Origin: Deinococcus marmoris DSM 12784
GTDB taxonomy: Bacteria > Deinococcota > Deinococci > Deinococcales > Deinococcaceae
DNA: 64,000 bases
Assembly (NCBI RefSeq): GCF_000701405.1
Contig: NZ_JNIV01000008.1
Location: forward strand, 22,682-86,681
Direction of reading: 5' to 3'
Shown: positions 45,974 to 56,203 of the stretch, piece after piece
Layout of the letters: the number at the start of each line of letters is the position of its first letter
How positions within the stretch are numbered: the first letter of the stretch is position 1
Program-made: the position numbers and the translations under genes
Notes under the pieces: generated by a model
Databases searched by the model: none
Seen by the model: the letters and a program-made list of their open reading frames with translations, nothing else
Told to the model about the DNA's origin: nothing

Positions 45974-47134
45974 TCACAGCGCCAGCCACCCCACCAACGC
46001 GCAGCCCAGCACCACGGCCCACGCGGGCAGGCGTCCGGCGCTCAGGGCGGCGTAGGCCAGCAGCGCCAGCGCCAGATCGCCCGGCCCCCGGATGCCGCTG
46101 GTAAAGACCGGGTCATACAGCGCGGCCAGCAGCAGGCCCACCACACCAGCATTCAGCCCCGCCAGTGCGTTGCGGGCCGCAGGCCGGGCCGACAGCGCGG
46201 ACCAGAACGGCAAGGCCCCGGCCATCAGCAGTGCGCCCGGTAGAAAGATGCCCAGTGTGGAAATCAGCGCGCCCAGCAGGGGAGAGGTCACCGTCTGCGC
46301 CGCGCCCAGAAAGGTGGCGAAGGTGAACAGCGGCCCCGGCACCGCGTTGGCCGCCCCGTATCCCGCCACAAACGTCTCATGGTTGACGAAGGCTGGAACG
46401 AACCCGGTTTCCAGCAGCGGCAGCACCACATGCCCGCCCCCGAAGACCAGCGCCCCGGCCCGGAAGGTGGCGTCCAGCAACGTCCATCCCGGCCCCAGCG
46501 GCGCGAGCAGCGGCAGCAGCAGCAACCCCGCCCCACACATCAGCAACAGCGCTGCGCCCATCCGGCGGGACACGGGAACGGCGGGCAGGCCGCGCTCTGC
46601 CGCCGCCTTCACGCGCAAAAAGCGCCAGCCGATCAGGGCGCAGACCAGCAGCGCCGCCACCTGCGCCCCGGCCCCAGGCAACAGCAATAGCGCCGCCGCC
46701 ACGCCCAGCGCCAGCGCCGCCCGCAACCGGTCCGTGACCAGACTCCCCCACAGCCCGGCCACCGCCTGCGCCACCACCGCCACCGCCGCCACCTTCAGGC
46801 CCGCCAGTGCGCCCGCCGTCTCATCGCCGCCCCAGCGGGACAGGCCCAGCGCGAAGGCGAACATCAACGCCGCACTGGGCAGGGTGAAGCCCACCCACGC
46901 GGCCAGCATTCCGGGCCAGCCTGCCCGCAACAGGCCCGATGCCATGCCCACCTGAGAGCTGGCTGGCCCCGGCAAGAACTGCGCCAGCGCCACCAGATCG
47001 GCGTATCCGGCCTCGGTGAACCACTTGCGGCGCACCACCAGTTCCGCGCGGTAATAGCCCAGATGCGCCACTGGCCCGCCAAAACTGGTCAGGCCCAGGC
47101 GCAGGAAAACGAGGAAGACTTCGAGGGCAGGCAC
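45974..47134 (-). CDS. chrA: Chromate transporter family protein (ChrA-like)
   Basis: A 386-aa membrane protein made of two homologous CHR halves, each with about six helices. The first half starts FLVFLRLGLTSFGGPVAHLGYY and has LAQFLPGPASSQVGMASG; the second has FGGGHVVLPLLETGFV and AVPGPLFTFATFLG. This is the long-chain ChrA form, which exports chromate or related oxyanions. GTG 47134 is preferred because TACCCT lies 7 nt upstream; ATG 47161 is the alternative. The natural substrate is not certain. Confidence 0.9.
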   Translation of the reverse strand: MPALEVFLVFLRLGLTSFGGPVAHLGYYRAELVVRRKWFTEAGYADLVALAQFLPGPASSQVGMASGLLRAGWPGMLAAWVGFTLPSAALMFAFALGLSRWGGDETAGALAGLKVAAVAVVAQAVAGLWGSLVTDRLRAALALGVAAALLLLPGAGAQVAALLVCALIGWRFLRVKAAAERGLPAVPVSRRMGAALLLMCGAGLLLLPLLAPLGPGWTLLDATFRAGALVFGGGHVVLPLLETGFVPAFVNHETFVAGYGAANAVPGPLFTFATFLGAAQTVTSPLLGALISTLGIFLPGALLMAGALPFWSALSARPAARNALAGLNAGVVGLLLAALYDPVFTSGIRGPGDLALALLAYAALSAGRLPAWAVVLGCALVGWLAL

Positions 47135-47181
47135 GAGAGACAGGGTAGAACAGTTGTGCATCACGCGGCGTCAGAGACAGT

Positions 47182-47207
47182 AAAAAGCCCCAGCCGAAGC
47201 CAGGGCT
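47182..47207 (-). terminator. Terminator of the acyl-ACP desaturase gene
   Basis: Read on the minus strand, AGCCCTGGC and GCTGGGGCT pair (one G-U, one mismatch) around TTCG and run into TTTTT. It lies 20 bp after the desaturase stop codon. Confidence 0.75.
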
Positions 47208-47226
47208 GATCTCTACGTCCTCCCGC

Positions 47227-48321
<1,095 letters not shown>

Positions 48322-48578
48322 TGGGGGTTCCTCCTTGGGTCACCCGTGGGACTTCAGGGTGAGGTGGGTTCTATGGGTGCCGTTCTCCCTTCGGCTGGCT
48401 GCCCGGTCAGGATGGTGCGTCTGGGTGCAGGCAGGGCTGGGGACGGTATGCACACAGCCTAGCCCCGGACGCCTGACGGACTTCTGAACTGGGACGCGGT
48501 GCAAGAGAGAACGCCGTTCCTGAACAGTTGTCTGAACTGCGGGAAGCGTGCCCGCGTCTGCCACGTCACCCCAGCCGC

Positions 48579-49047
48579 TAAACTGCCCCCCATGAGCCTC
48601 GTCGGACAGCCTGCCCCCGATTTCACCCTGCCCGCCAACACCGGCCAGAACGTGACCCTCAGCAGTTATAAGGGTCACCAGAATGTCGTCCTGGTGTTTT
48701 ACCCGCTGGATTTCAGCCCGGTGTGCAGCATGCAGCTTCCCGAATACTCCGGGCGGCAGGACGATTTTGCCGAGGCCGGGGCGGCGGTGCTGGGCGTCAA
48801 CCGAGACAGCATCCACGCCCACCGCGCCTGGGCCGCCGAGTACGGCATCGAGGTCCCGCTGCTCTCGGACATGAACCTGAATGTGGCGCGGCAGTACGGC
48901 GTCGCCATTGACGAGCGCGGTATCAGCGGACGCGCGGTGTTCCTGATCGATAAGGGCGGTGTGGTCCGTTTCCAGCACATCGAGGCCCAGGCGGGCGAGT
49001 ACACGGTGCGCCCGGAAGCGGTGCTGGCTAAGCTGCGGGAGCTGTAA
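48579..49047 (+). CDS. Peroxiredoxin (AhpC/TSA family)
   Basis: Coding part 48592-49047 (151 aa); a -10 box TAAACT (48579-48584) lies 7 nt upstream, so the mRNA is probably leaderless. The protein begins LVGQPAPDFTLPANTG and has the peroxidatic site YPLDFSPVCSMQLPEYS, where Ser precedes Val-Cys in place of the usual Thr-x-x-Cys. No second conserved Cys is evident, so it is probably a 1-Cys or AhpE-like enzyme reducing peroxides. Confidence 0.9.
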
Positions 49048-49123
49048 GCCGGGGCGTTGAAACTGGAAGAGGAGAGCCGGGAAAGCGGCGCACTGCCCCG
49101 GCTTTCCTCCTTCGGTGGTCCCG

Positions 49124-49390
49124 CTACCCCGGCTGGTTGCCCGCCACATAGAAGATCAGGCCGATCAGCAGCAGATCGAAGGCCCAACTGGCAGGTCGCC
49201 GCAGCCGTTCGTCACGGCGGGAGCGCAGGAACTGCACCCCCAACCGCACCAGCAGCAGCACCGCGATCAGGTAGGGGCTGGGCGGCGGTCCGCCAGTCAC
49301 CAGCGGAATGACCAGCAGCACCGCCAGCACGCCCAGCAGGGCAAAGCTGACGATGGTGAGCGGGTCAGGAGTAGGCCGGGGATCGGTCAT
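49124..49390 (-). CDS. Small membrane protein, 88 aa
   Basis: The ATG overlaps the glgB stop (ATGA), so it is translationally coupled to glgB. It has three hydrophobic segments (residues ~12-32, ~38-52 and ~68-84) separated by a basic loop (RSRRDERLRR). No family was recognised. Nothing ties it to glycogen apart from the operon position. Confidence 0.7.
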   Translation of the reverse strand: MTDPRPTPDPLTIVSFALLGVLAVLLVIPLVTGGPPPSPYLIAVLLLVRLGVQFLRSRRDERLRRPASWAFDLLLIGLIFYVAGNQPG

Positions 49391-51918
49391 TCCTCAGTCG
49401 GGGTGCCCGGAGCTGGGGCTTCTGCGTCTATTTCCGCTACTTTTTTAGCCCTGGATTTGCGGGGTTTCGGGGCAGGCTTGGCCTCGACGGGCGTGCCATC
49501 CGCGTTCAGTTCGGCGGCTTTGGGCTTGCGCGTCCGCTTGGGCTTGGCGGGTTCGCTGCCGTCTGCGGCGGGTTCTGCCTCAGTTTTGGGTTTTTTGGCG
49601 CGGCTGGCCCTGGGCTTGGGGGTCTTGGGCGCTTCCCCGTCCTCTCCTGCCAGCTCTGCGGCCTTGCGGCTGGCCCGCGCGGTCAGGGTGCGCGTGGATT
49701 CCAGTTCCACCGGGTCCGCCAGATGCTCCGGGGTGGGCGGGGCTTGATCTGGGTCCGCCTGCTGCGCTCCAGCGCCCGCTTCCGGCATGGATGGACCGCC
49801 GCCCACCCATTCGCGCTCGGTTCTCCCGGCGGCAGCCTCTGACGCAGTGAGGTCACGGGCTTCTTCCGGCTGGATCAGGCGTGCCTCGGCGGCATTGGTC
49901 TGCTCGCTCCTGGTCTGTGCTTCGGTGGACGGGCCGCCCACCCATTCGCGCTCCGGCTCTGTCTTCTGGGCAAGGCTGGCCCCCTCGTGCTGGACATTCG
50001 AGGTCTCCGCCACGTCCCCGACTCCAGCCACTTCAGCGGGCGACAGGAAAGCCTCTGGCTCCAGCACCAGCACGCTGTTGGGGGGCAGGTTCAGGCGCAG
50101 GTGATGGGTCTGGCCGTTCCAGCCCTCCTCCCTGGCCGTCAGGTCCGGTTGCTGGGTGCCGAAGCCGCCGTATTCGCCGTCGTCGGTGGACAGCAGCAGG
50201 CGGTAGTCGCCGCCCTGCGGCACGCCGATGGGGTACAGGTCACGGTAAACAGGGGTCAGGTTGGCGACGATCAGGCTCCAGGCAGCGCTGCCCGGATCGC
50301 GGCGCAGGTAGGCGTAAACGCTGTGTTCGGCGTCGTCGGCGCTGATCCACAGCATGCCTTCCTCGCGGGTATCGGCGGTGTGCCAGTCGGGGCGATGCAC
50401 ATACAGGTCGTTCAAGCGGCGCACCAGATCCATGATGCCCCGGTGGTCCGGCTGATCGGCCATGTACCACGGCAGTTCCTTATCGTGGTTCCACTCGGTG
50501 GACTGCCCGAATTCCTGCCCCATGAACAGCAGTTTCTTGCCAGGAGTGGACCACATCATTGCCAGGAAGGCGCGGTACTGGGCGCGCTGGGCGTACCACT
50601 CGCCGGGCATCTTCATGACCATGCTCTTTTTCAGGTGGACCACTTCGTCGTGGCTGATCGCCAGCACGTAATTCTCGCTGGTGCGGTAGGCGTTGAAAAA
50701 GGTCAGGGCGTGGTGGTGGTGCGCCCGCCACAGTGGGTCTTCCTTGAAATACCCCAGGTTGTCATTCATCCAGCCCATCGCCCACTTGTAATCGAAGCCC
50801 AGGCCGAACGGCGCGGGGGTGGTGACGCCGGGAAACGAGGTGCTTTCCTCGGCGATCATCATCACGCCGGGGGCCATGTGGTGCGCCACCTCGTTCAGCC
50901 GCTTGAGGAAGGCGATGGCCTCCAGATTCTCGCGCCCGCCGTGAATGTTGGGAATCCATTCGGTGCGCGAGAAGTCCAGATACAGCATGGAGGCCACCGC
51001 GTCCACCCGCAACCCGTCGATGTGGAAGTCCTGAAGCCACTTGACGGCGCTGCCGATCAGGAACATCACCACCTCGTTGCGCCCGTAGTCGAAGATCAGG
51101 GTATTCCAGTCCAGGTGAAAGCCCTTGCGCGGATCGGCGTACTCGAACAGCGGGCCGCCGTCGAAGCTGGCCAGCCCTGCCGAATCGGTGGGGAAGTGCC
51201 CCGGCACCCAGTCCAGCAGCACGCCCAGACCGAGACCATGCAGGTGGTCCACCAGATATTTGAAGTCTTCCGGGTTGCCCATGCGACTGGTTGGCGCGTA
51301 GTAGCCGGTGACCTGATAGCCCCACGAACCGTCGAAAGGATGCTCCATGACGCCCAGCAACTCGACATGCGTGTAGCCCATGTAGGTCACATAGTCGCCC
51401 AGGCGGTGTGCCAGCTCGCGGTAATTCAGGAACCAGCCGTCGTCGCGCTTGCCCCAGCTCGGGGCGTGGCATTCGTAGATGCTGACGGGACGCTCGAAGC
51501 CTGCCGAGCGCTCCTGCATCCACTCACCGTCATTCCACTCGTAGGCCGCGTCCCAGATGATGCTGCCGGTGGCTGGGCGGGTCTCGAAATAGGTGCCGTA
51601 GGGATCCATTTTATCCTGGGTCTGCCCGTCCTGCCCGGTGACGCGGAATTTGTAGCGCTGGCCGTGGCGGGCGGCAGGGACGAAGACGCCCCAGCAGCCG
51701 AACTCCAGTCGGTTCAGGGCGTTGTCGAAGCCGTTCCAGCCGTTGAAGTCGCCCACCACGCTGACGTGGGTGGCGTTGGGTGCCCACACGGCGAAGCGCA
51801 CGCCCTCCACACCATCCTGCGTGGTGGGGTGTGCGCCCAGCATCTGATCGGGGCGGACCAGATCGGCGGTCACCAGTTTTTGAAGATGTTCGTGATCGAG
51901 GGGAAGCGGGGAAGTCAT
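49387..51918 (-). CDS. glgB: 1,4-alpha-glucan branching enzyme with long basic tail
   Basis: An 843-aa GH13 enzyme that makes alpha-1,6 branches in glycogen. Residues ~35-100 are the CBM48 domain (FAVWAPNATHVSVVGDFNGW), and the barrel has the nucleophile Asp306 in DGLRVDAV, the acid Glu in IAEEST (about 358) and Asp424 in ISHDEVVH. The family domain ends about residue 622. The extra 222 residues are low-complexity: two copies of EREWVGG (about 656 and 701) and a Lys/Pro/Ala-rich end with RASRAKKPK, KPKRTRKPK and KPRKSRAKK blocks. This tail is absent from ordinary GlgB. Confidence 0.93.
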   Translation of the reverse strand: MTSPLPLDHEHLQKLVTADLVRPDQMLGAHPTTQDGVEGVRFAVWAPNATHVSVVGDFNGWNGFDNALNRLEFGCWGVFVPAARHGQRYKFRVTGQDGQTQDKMDPYGTYFETRPATGSIIWDAAYEWNDGEWMQERSAGFERPVSIYECHAPSWGKRDDGWFLNYRELAHRLGDYVTYMGYTHVELLGVMEHPFDGSWGYQVTGYYAPTSRMGNPEDFKYLVDHLHGLGLGVLLDWVPGHFPTDSAGLASFDGGPLFEYADPRKGFHLDWNTLIFDYGRNEVVMFLIGSAVKWLQDFHIDGLRVDAVASMLYLDFSRTEWIPNIHGGRENLEAIAFLKRLNEVAHHMAPGVMMIAEESTSFPGVTTPAPFGLGFDYKWAMGWMNDNLGYFKEDPLWRAHHHHALTFFNAYRTSENYVLAISHDEVVHLKKSMVMKMPGEWYAQRAQYRAFLAMMWSTPGKKLLFMGQEFGQSTEWNHDKELPWYMADQPDHRGIMDLVRRLNDLYVHRPDWHTADTREEGMLWISADDAEHSVYAYLRRDPGSAAWSLIVANLTPVYRDLYPIGVPQGGDYRLLLSTDDGEYGGFGTQQPDLTAREEGWNGQTHHLRLNLPPNSVLVLEPEAFLSPAEVAGVGDVAETSNVQHEGASLAQKTEPEREWVGGPSTEAQTRSEQTNAAEARLIQPEEARDLTASEAAAGRTEREWVGGGPSMPEAGAGAQQADPDQAPPTPEHLADPVELESTRTLTARASRKAAELAGEDGEAPKTPKPRASRAKKPKTEAEPAADGSEPAKPKRTRKPKAAELNADGTPVEAKPAPKPRKSRAKKVAEIDAEAPAPGTPTEE

Positions 51919-52037
51919 GGCCGGAGTCTAGCGGGGGGCGCTGAAAAGCGGGGTGGCACGTCCAGATGCCCCAGGCTCCAGCCCAGCGCTTCGTGTCCCG
52001 GAAAGGCCGCCCCCGACGCCGAATCCAGTCCTCTAGC

Positions 52038-53090
52038 TCAAACCTTCACGATCCAGCCGTCCGGCGCGGCCACGTCACCGTACTGGATGCCCACCAGTTC
52101 GTCGTACAGGCGGCGCGTCACGGGTCCGGCCTCGGTTTCACTGTGGAAGACGTGGAAGGTGTCGCCATTCTGGATGCCGCCGATGGGGGTGATCACGGCA
52201 GCCGTACCGCACGCGCCCGCCTCGGTGTAGCCGTCCAGCGCGTCGATAAACACGTCGCCTTCCTCCACTGGCATGTTCAGGCGGTGTTCGGCCAGCCACA
52301 GCAGGCTGTACTTGGTGATGCTCTCCAGAATGCTGGGCGACTTGGGCGTCACGAAGCGCCCGTCCCGCGTGACCGCGAAGAAGTTGGCTGCGCCCACCTC
52401 CTCGATCCTGGTGTGCGTTTCGGGATCCAGATACAGGGCGTCGGCAAAGTGGTGGCCGTCGATCACGGTGTCCTTGGCCTGCTGGCCGGGCATCAGGCTG
52501 GCCGCGTAGTTGCCGCCCACCTTGGCTGCCCCGGTGCCGTGCGGCGCGGCGCGGTCATAGCCCGACACCAGAAAGTTCTGCGGGGTCAGGCCGCCCTTGA
52601 AATACGGCCCCACCGGCACGCAGAGCACGCTGAAGATAAATTCCGGGGCCGTCCGCACACCGATGTTGTCGCCCACGCCGATCACGAAAGGCCGCAGGTA
52701 CAGCGAGCCGCCCGTGCCGTAGGGGGGGATGAAGCGCTCGTTGGCTTTGACCACCTGCGTGACCGCATCGATAAATTGCTCGTCACTGATCTCGGGCATC
52801 AGCACGCGGCGGCAACTGCGGCGCATCCGGGCGGCGTTCTGATCCGGGCGGAAGATGTTGATACTGCCGTCCTTGCAGCGGTACGCCTTGAGGCCCTCGA
52901 AACACTGCTGCCCGTAATGGATGGCCGTGCTGCCCTCTGCGATGTGCAGGACGTTGTCCTCGGTCAGGGTTCCGGCGTCCCACGCGCCGTCTTTCCAGTG
53001 CGACAGGTAGCGCAGATCGGTGCGGATATAGCTGAAGCCGAGGGTGGCCCAGTCGATGTCAGGGGCGGCTTTCGGGGCAGTTCGCGTCAT
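52038..53090 (-). CDS. ilvE: Branched-chain amino acid aminotransferase
   Basis: A 350-aa class IV PLP aminotransferase that makes leucine, isoleucine and valine from their keto acids. Typical segments are HYGQQCFEGLKAYR, RPFVIGVG, AKVGGNYAASLMPGQQAK (Schiff-base lysine region) and EAGACGTAAVITPIG. ATG 53090 is used because a GATAAT -10 box (53097-53102, minus strand) lies 6 nt upstream; the frame extends to 53108. Length fits the BCAT type II group. Confidence 0.93.
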   Translation of the reverse strand: MTRTAPKAAPDIDWATLGFSYIRTDLRYLSHWKDGAWDAGTLTEDNVLHIAEGSTAIHYGQQCFEGLKAYRCKDGSINIFRPDQNAARMRRSCRRVLMPEISDEQFIDAVTQVVKANERFIPPYGTGGSLYLRPFVIGVGDNIGVRTAPEFIFSVLCVPVGPYFKGGLTPQNFLVSGYDRAAPHGTGAAKVGGNYAASLMPGQQAKDTVIDGHHFADALYLDPETHTRIEEVGAANFFAVTRDGRFVTPKSPSILESITKYSLLWLAEHRLNMPVEEGDVFIDALDGYTEAGACGTAAVITPIGGIQNGDTFHVFHSETEAGPVTRRLYDELVGIQYGDVAAPDGWIVKV

Positions 53091-53159
53091 GCCCCGATTA
53101 TCGCGCACTCGTGGGAGGGGAGTCGGGGGTGGCGGAACGTTCGCCGGGCGCTAGCGGCT

Positions 53160-53531
53160 CTATGCGCCCACCTTCCATATCAGAGCAAGCGGCTGCCCTG
53201 GCCGGAGCCTGACCTGTTTTTCCAGTTCCTGCACCGTGCAGACGCCGTTTCGCGCGTCGCACAGGAACAGGCGCGCTTTCAGGTGGACCGTGCCGCCAAA
53301 CTTTTTGTCGAATGCCAGCGTGATCGGCTTCAGGCTCAGGAACACGTTGTCCGGGTCTGCGGGATCGAGAATGCCATCCAGTGTCATCGTCCGGGAGGTC
53401 TTGCCCACCATCACCGTCAGGGTGGAGTCGCCGCGCCGGTTGAAATGGATTTCCGCCGGGGCCACGAAGTTCACCGTGAGCCGGGGCGCGGGCGTGGCAG
53501 CCGCCGCCAGAGACAGCGCCAGCGCGATCAC
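53160..53531 (-). CDS. Hypothetical exported protein, DsbD-N-terminal-like
   Basis: A 123-aa protein with a short signal peptide (MIALALSLAAAATPAP) and a beta-rich body. FLCDARNGVC resembles the paired cysteine strand of the DsbD N-terminal (thiol-disulfide interchange) domain, as does the flanking HLKARLFL and VQELEKQVRL. The ATG overlaps the stop of the TlpA-like gene (ATGA), so the two are coupled. A periplasmic electron-transfer partner is a reasonable guess; confidence in the fold is moderate. Confidence 0.6.
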   Translation of the reverse strand: MIALALSLAAAATPAPRLTVNFVAPAEIHFNRRGDSTLTVMVGKTSRTMTLDGILDPADPDNVFLSLKPITLAFDKKFGGTVHLKARLFLCDARNGVCTVQELEKQVRLRPGQPLALIWKVGA

Positions 53532-54058
53532 TTCTCGGCCAGCAGGCTCTTGAGCGTCGCCTCTAAACCCGGAATTGCCCCTGGAAAGCGGCTGCTGATC
53601 TCGCCCCGGTGAAAGGTGCGGACCTTGCCTGCCCGGTCAATCAGGTAAAAGGTGGGCCACGCCCGATTCTGCCACGCCCGCCAGTTCTTCAGATCGTTGT
53701 CCTGCAAGATCGGCCACGTCACGCTGTCTTCCTTCAGTGAGGCGATGACGTTCGTGGTGGGTTTGTCCGACTCGAATTCAGGGGTGTGGATGCCGACGAT
53801 CTCCAGCCCCTGATCCCTGTATTTGCCGTACCAGGATTTCAGCGTGGGCAGGCTGTTGTGGCAGTTGATGCACGAGTACACCCAGAAATTGACGATGACC
53901 ACCTTGCCGCGCAGCCCCGACAGGGTGGGGCCAGCGGTCTGGGAGGCGGTGTTCAGCCAGGGGCCGCCCGTGAGTGCCGGAGGGCTGGTGCCTGACGTGA
54001 CCGCGCAGGCGGAGGTCAGCAGGGTCAGGGCAGTGGACAGCAGCAACGTCTTTTTCAT
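53528..54058 (-). CDS. TlpA/thioredoxin-like lipoprotein
   Basis: A 176-aa exported thiol-disulfide protein. The signal peptide ends in a lipobox LTSAC (about Cys18). The redox site is YSCINCHNSLP (CxxC with Ile-Asn between), the arrangement of the TlpA/DipZ-C branch, followed by IVGIHTPEFESD and cis-Pro region WPTFYLIDRAGKV. It probably keeps partner proteins reduced at the outer side of the membrane, next to the MsrPQ repair genes. Confidence 0.88.
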   Translation of the reverse strand: MKKTLLLSTALTLLTSACAVTSGTSPPALTGGPWLNTASQTAGPTLSGLRGKVVIVNFWVYSCINCHNSLPTLKSWYGKYRDQGLEIVGIHTPEFESDKPTTNVIASLKEDSVTWPILQDNDLKNWRAWQNRAWPTFYLIDRAGKVRTFHRGEISSRFPGAIPGLEATLKSLLAEK

Positions 54059-54160
54059 AGTGAATACCTCGCGCAGCCTCGCATTTGCTGGAGCGGCGGG
54101 CCTTCTGATCGGGGTACGGGTTTGAGTAGGAATGGGTTCAATCCGTTCCGTTCCAGCAGC

Positions 54161-54201
54161 AAAAAATCGCGCCGCCCTGTCCCATTCAGGAGAGGCGGCG
54201 C
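54161..54201 (-). terminator. Terminator of the msrPQ operon
   Basis: Read on the minus strand, GCGCCGCC and GGCGGCGC pair perfectly around a 17-nt loop and run into GATTTTTT. It starts 17 bp after the msrQ stop. Confidence 0.9.
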
Positions 54202-54217
54202 GGCTTACTGAGCGGAT

Positions 54218-54910
54218 TCAGGCGGGACTGGTTTTCTCCGGCCCGCCCTGCTTTTTCGTCGGCTTGCGCTTGAGAAAGCGCACGGCAAACAGCACGGCGA
54301 TCACCCCGGCGTAGATCAGCGGCGGCGTGTGGTCCTGCTTGACGCCCCAGTAGTAATGCAGCGCGCCCAGCGCCACCGACAGGTACACCAGTTGATGCAG
54401 CCGGGTCCACCTCTGGAAGCCCAGCCTCTTGACCGAGTTCTTGCCGCTCGTCAGGGCCAGGGGCACCAGCAGCAGCAGCGCCGTGAAGCCCACCGTCACG
54501 AAGGGGCGTTTCAGCACGTCTTCGAACATCACGCCCAGGCTGAAGCCGTGATCGAACAGGTAGATCAAGAAGTGCAGCGCGGCGTACCCAAAGGCCAGCA
54601 GCCCCAGCGACTTGCGGATGCGTGCGGGCCACTTCCAGCCCGTCAGCAGCCGAATGGGCGTGCAGGCCAGCGAGGCCACCAGCAGCGCCAAGGTCAGCAG
54701 CCCGGTCTGGAGGGTGGCCCGCTGAATGGGATTCGCGCCCAGCGCCCCGGTGTAGGCGTCCCAGATCAGCACGGCCAGCGGCAGCAGACCGCCCACCGTG
54801 ACGGCGGGGACCAGCCAGCCCAGGGACGCGGCCTTGCGCCTGGGCTGATATGAACCCTTCGCCTGAGCTTTCACCGCTGGCACGGTCTGGCGGGCATCTC
54901 CAGCGCTCAT
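54218..54910 (-). CDS. msrQ: Membrane heme subunit of methionine sulfoxide reductase (MsrQ)
   Basis: A 230-aa ferric-reductase-like membrane protein with about six helices that passes electrons to MsrP. Heme-ligand histidines are in FGYAALHFLIYLFDHG, WTRLHQLVYLSVALGALHYYW. A ~30-residue polar N-terminus precedes the first helix. It begins 2 bp downstream of the msrP stop, so the two are one operon. Confidence 0.92.
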   Translation of the reverse strand: MSAGDARQTVPAVKAQAKGSYQPRRKAASLGWLVPAVTVGGLLPLAVLIWDAYTGALGANPIQRATLQTGLLTLALLVASLACTPIRLLTGWKWPARIRKSLGLLAFGYAALHFLIYLFDHGFSLGVMFEDVLKRPFVTVGFTALLLLVPLALTSGKNSVKRLGFQRWTRLHQLVYLSVALGALHYYWGVKQDHTPPLIYAGVIAVLFAVRFLKRKPTKKQGGPEKTSPA

Positions 54911-54912
54911 GC

Positions 54913-55920
54913 TTAGAAGTTCTTCCTGAGGTCCATGCCCTTGTACAGCCCGGCGACCTCGTCGGCGTAGCCGTTGAAGGGCAACGTTTTGCGGCGGCCC
55001 AGTTCACCGATGCGGCGTTCGGTGGCCTGGCTCCAGCGCGGGTGCGGCACGGCGGGGTTGACGTTGGCGTAGAAGCCGTACTCGCTGGGGGCCGCCAGTG
55101 CCCAGGTGGTCTTGGGCATTTTCTCGGTCAACGTGATCTTGACGATGCTCTTGATGCCCTTGAAGCCGTACTTCCACGGCACCACCAGACGTAGCGGCGC
55201 GCCGTTCTGGCCGGGCAGCACCTTGCCGTGCAGGCCCACCGCCATAAAGGCTAGCGGGTGCAGGGCCTCGTCCAGCCTCAGACCCTCCACATACGGCCAG
55301 TCCAGAACGTTGCTTTTCTGCCCTGGCAACTGCTTGGGGTCCAGCAGCGCCGTGAACTGCACGTACTTGGCCTTGCTCGTCGGCTCCAGGCGGCGGATCA
55401 GTCCGGCCAGCGGGAAGCCCAGCCACGGCATGACCATGCTCCAGCCCTCCACGCAGCGCATCCGGTAAATGCGGTCCTCTAATGGAAACCAGCTTTGCAG
55501 AGTGTCGATGTCCACCGTCTGCGGCTTCTTGACCTCGCCGTCAATCTTGACCGTCCACGGGCGCGGCTTGAGGGTGGCCGCGTTGCGCGCCGGATCGGCC
55601 TTGTCGGTGCCCAGTTCATAGAAGTTGTTGTAGGTGGTGGCCTGCTGGTAAGACGTGACTGCTTCTTTGGTGTCGTACGGTCCCAGCGGACGGGCGGCCT
55701 GGGCGAAGGCGGTTCCCTGTGCCTCCGCGCTGCCCATGCCGGGGCGACGGGTCAGCACTTCCAGACCGCCGCCGAGTGCGGCCACGGTGCCGGTGAACAG
55801 CGCGGCACTGCGCAGGAACTCGCGGCGGGGATTGATGGGGCTGCCGGGAATCAGAATGCGGCGTTCTTCGGGGTTAGTTTCGTTGGGGTTGATCTGGTTG
55901 TCATCGGGGTTGCTGCTCAT
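54913..55920 (-). CDS. msrP: Molybdopterin-dependent methionine sulfoxide reductase (MsrP)
   Basis: A 335-aa Tat-exported enzyme of the sulfite-oxidase fold (YedY) that repairs oxidised methionines in envelope proteins. The Tat motif is [13 protein letters not shown] (about residue 30). The molybdenum ligand Cys is in [16 protein letters not shown], with [19 protein letters not shown] near the C-terminus. ATG 55920 is chosen for its GAGGAGG site. The Tat signal shows it is folded with cofactor before export. Confidence 0.93.
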   Translation of the reverse strand: MSSNPDDNQINPNETNPEERRILIPGSPINPRREFLRSAALFTGTVAALGGGLEVLTRRPGMGSAEAQGTAFAQAARPLGPYDTKEAVTSYQQATTYNNFYELGTDKADPARNAATLKPRPWTVKIDGEVKKPQTVDIDTLQSWFPLEDRIYRMRCVEGWSMVMPWLGFPLAGLIRRLEPTSKAKYVQFTALLDPKQLPGQKSNVLDWPYVEGLRLDEALHPLAFMAVGLHGKVLPGQNGAPLRLVVPWKYGFKGIKSIVKITLTEKMPKTTWALAAPSEYGFYANVNPAVPHPRWSQATERRIGELGRRKTLPFNGYADEVAGLYKGMDLRKNF

Positions 55921-55992
55921 GGGTGAACCTCCTCGGTTGAATACGGTCGTGTCGGCCCTGCTCTGTACAGCTATACGCAGTTTGCGCGACAT

Positions 55993-56007
55993 CGGTTCAT
56001 CGAACCG
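55993..56007. promoter_or_regulatory. Palindrome CGGTTCATCGAACCG between msrP and the BMP-protein gene
   Basis: A perfect 6-bp inverted repeat with a 3-bp centre lies 73 bp upstream of the msrP ATG in the divergent region. It could be an operator for msrPQ. No cognate regulator is known from the window. Other parts of 55921-56203 show only the GGAGG site of the plus-strand gene. Confidence 0.4.
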
Positions 56008-56203
56008 TCACAGGCTTTGCGAAGTGGGGGAGAGCCTCGGTCAAACCTGAAGGCCGCGTGAAGATTGCCTTCGGTGCGTTAGGCGCAAGTGCTGGGGCGC
56101 GAAATGCTGTGCCCACACGCAGCTAGACGCCCATTCACCAACCCCGGTCAGGATTCAGGCACAATGAGAGCCTGTCCACGCGGTCTTTACCGGAGGTTCA
56201 TCC

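Noticed and set aside
49987..52230. 747-codon plus-strand open frame over glgB
   Set aside because: Antisense shadow; no domain, and glgB motifs are unmistakable on the minus strand.
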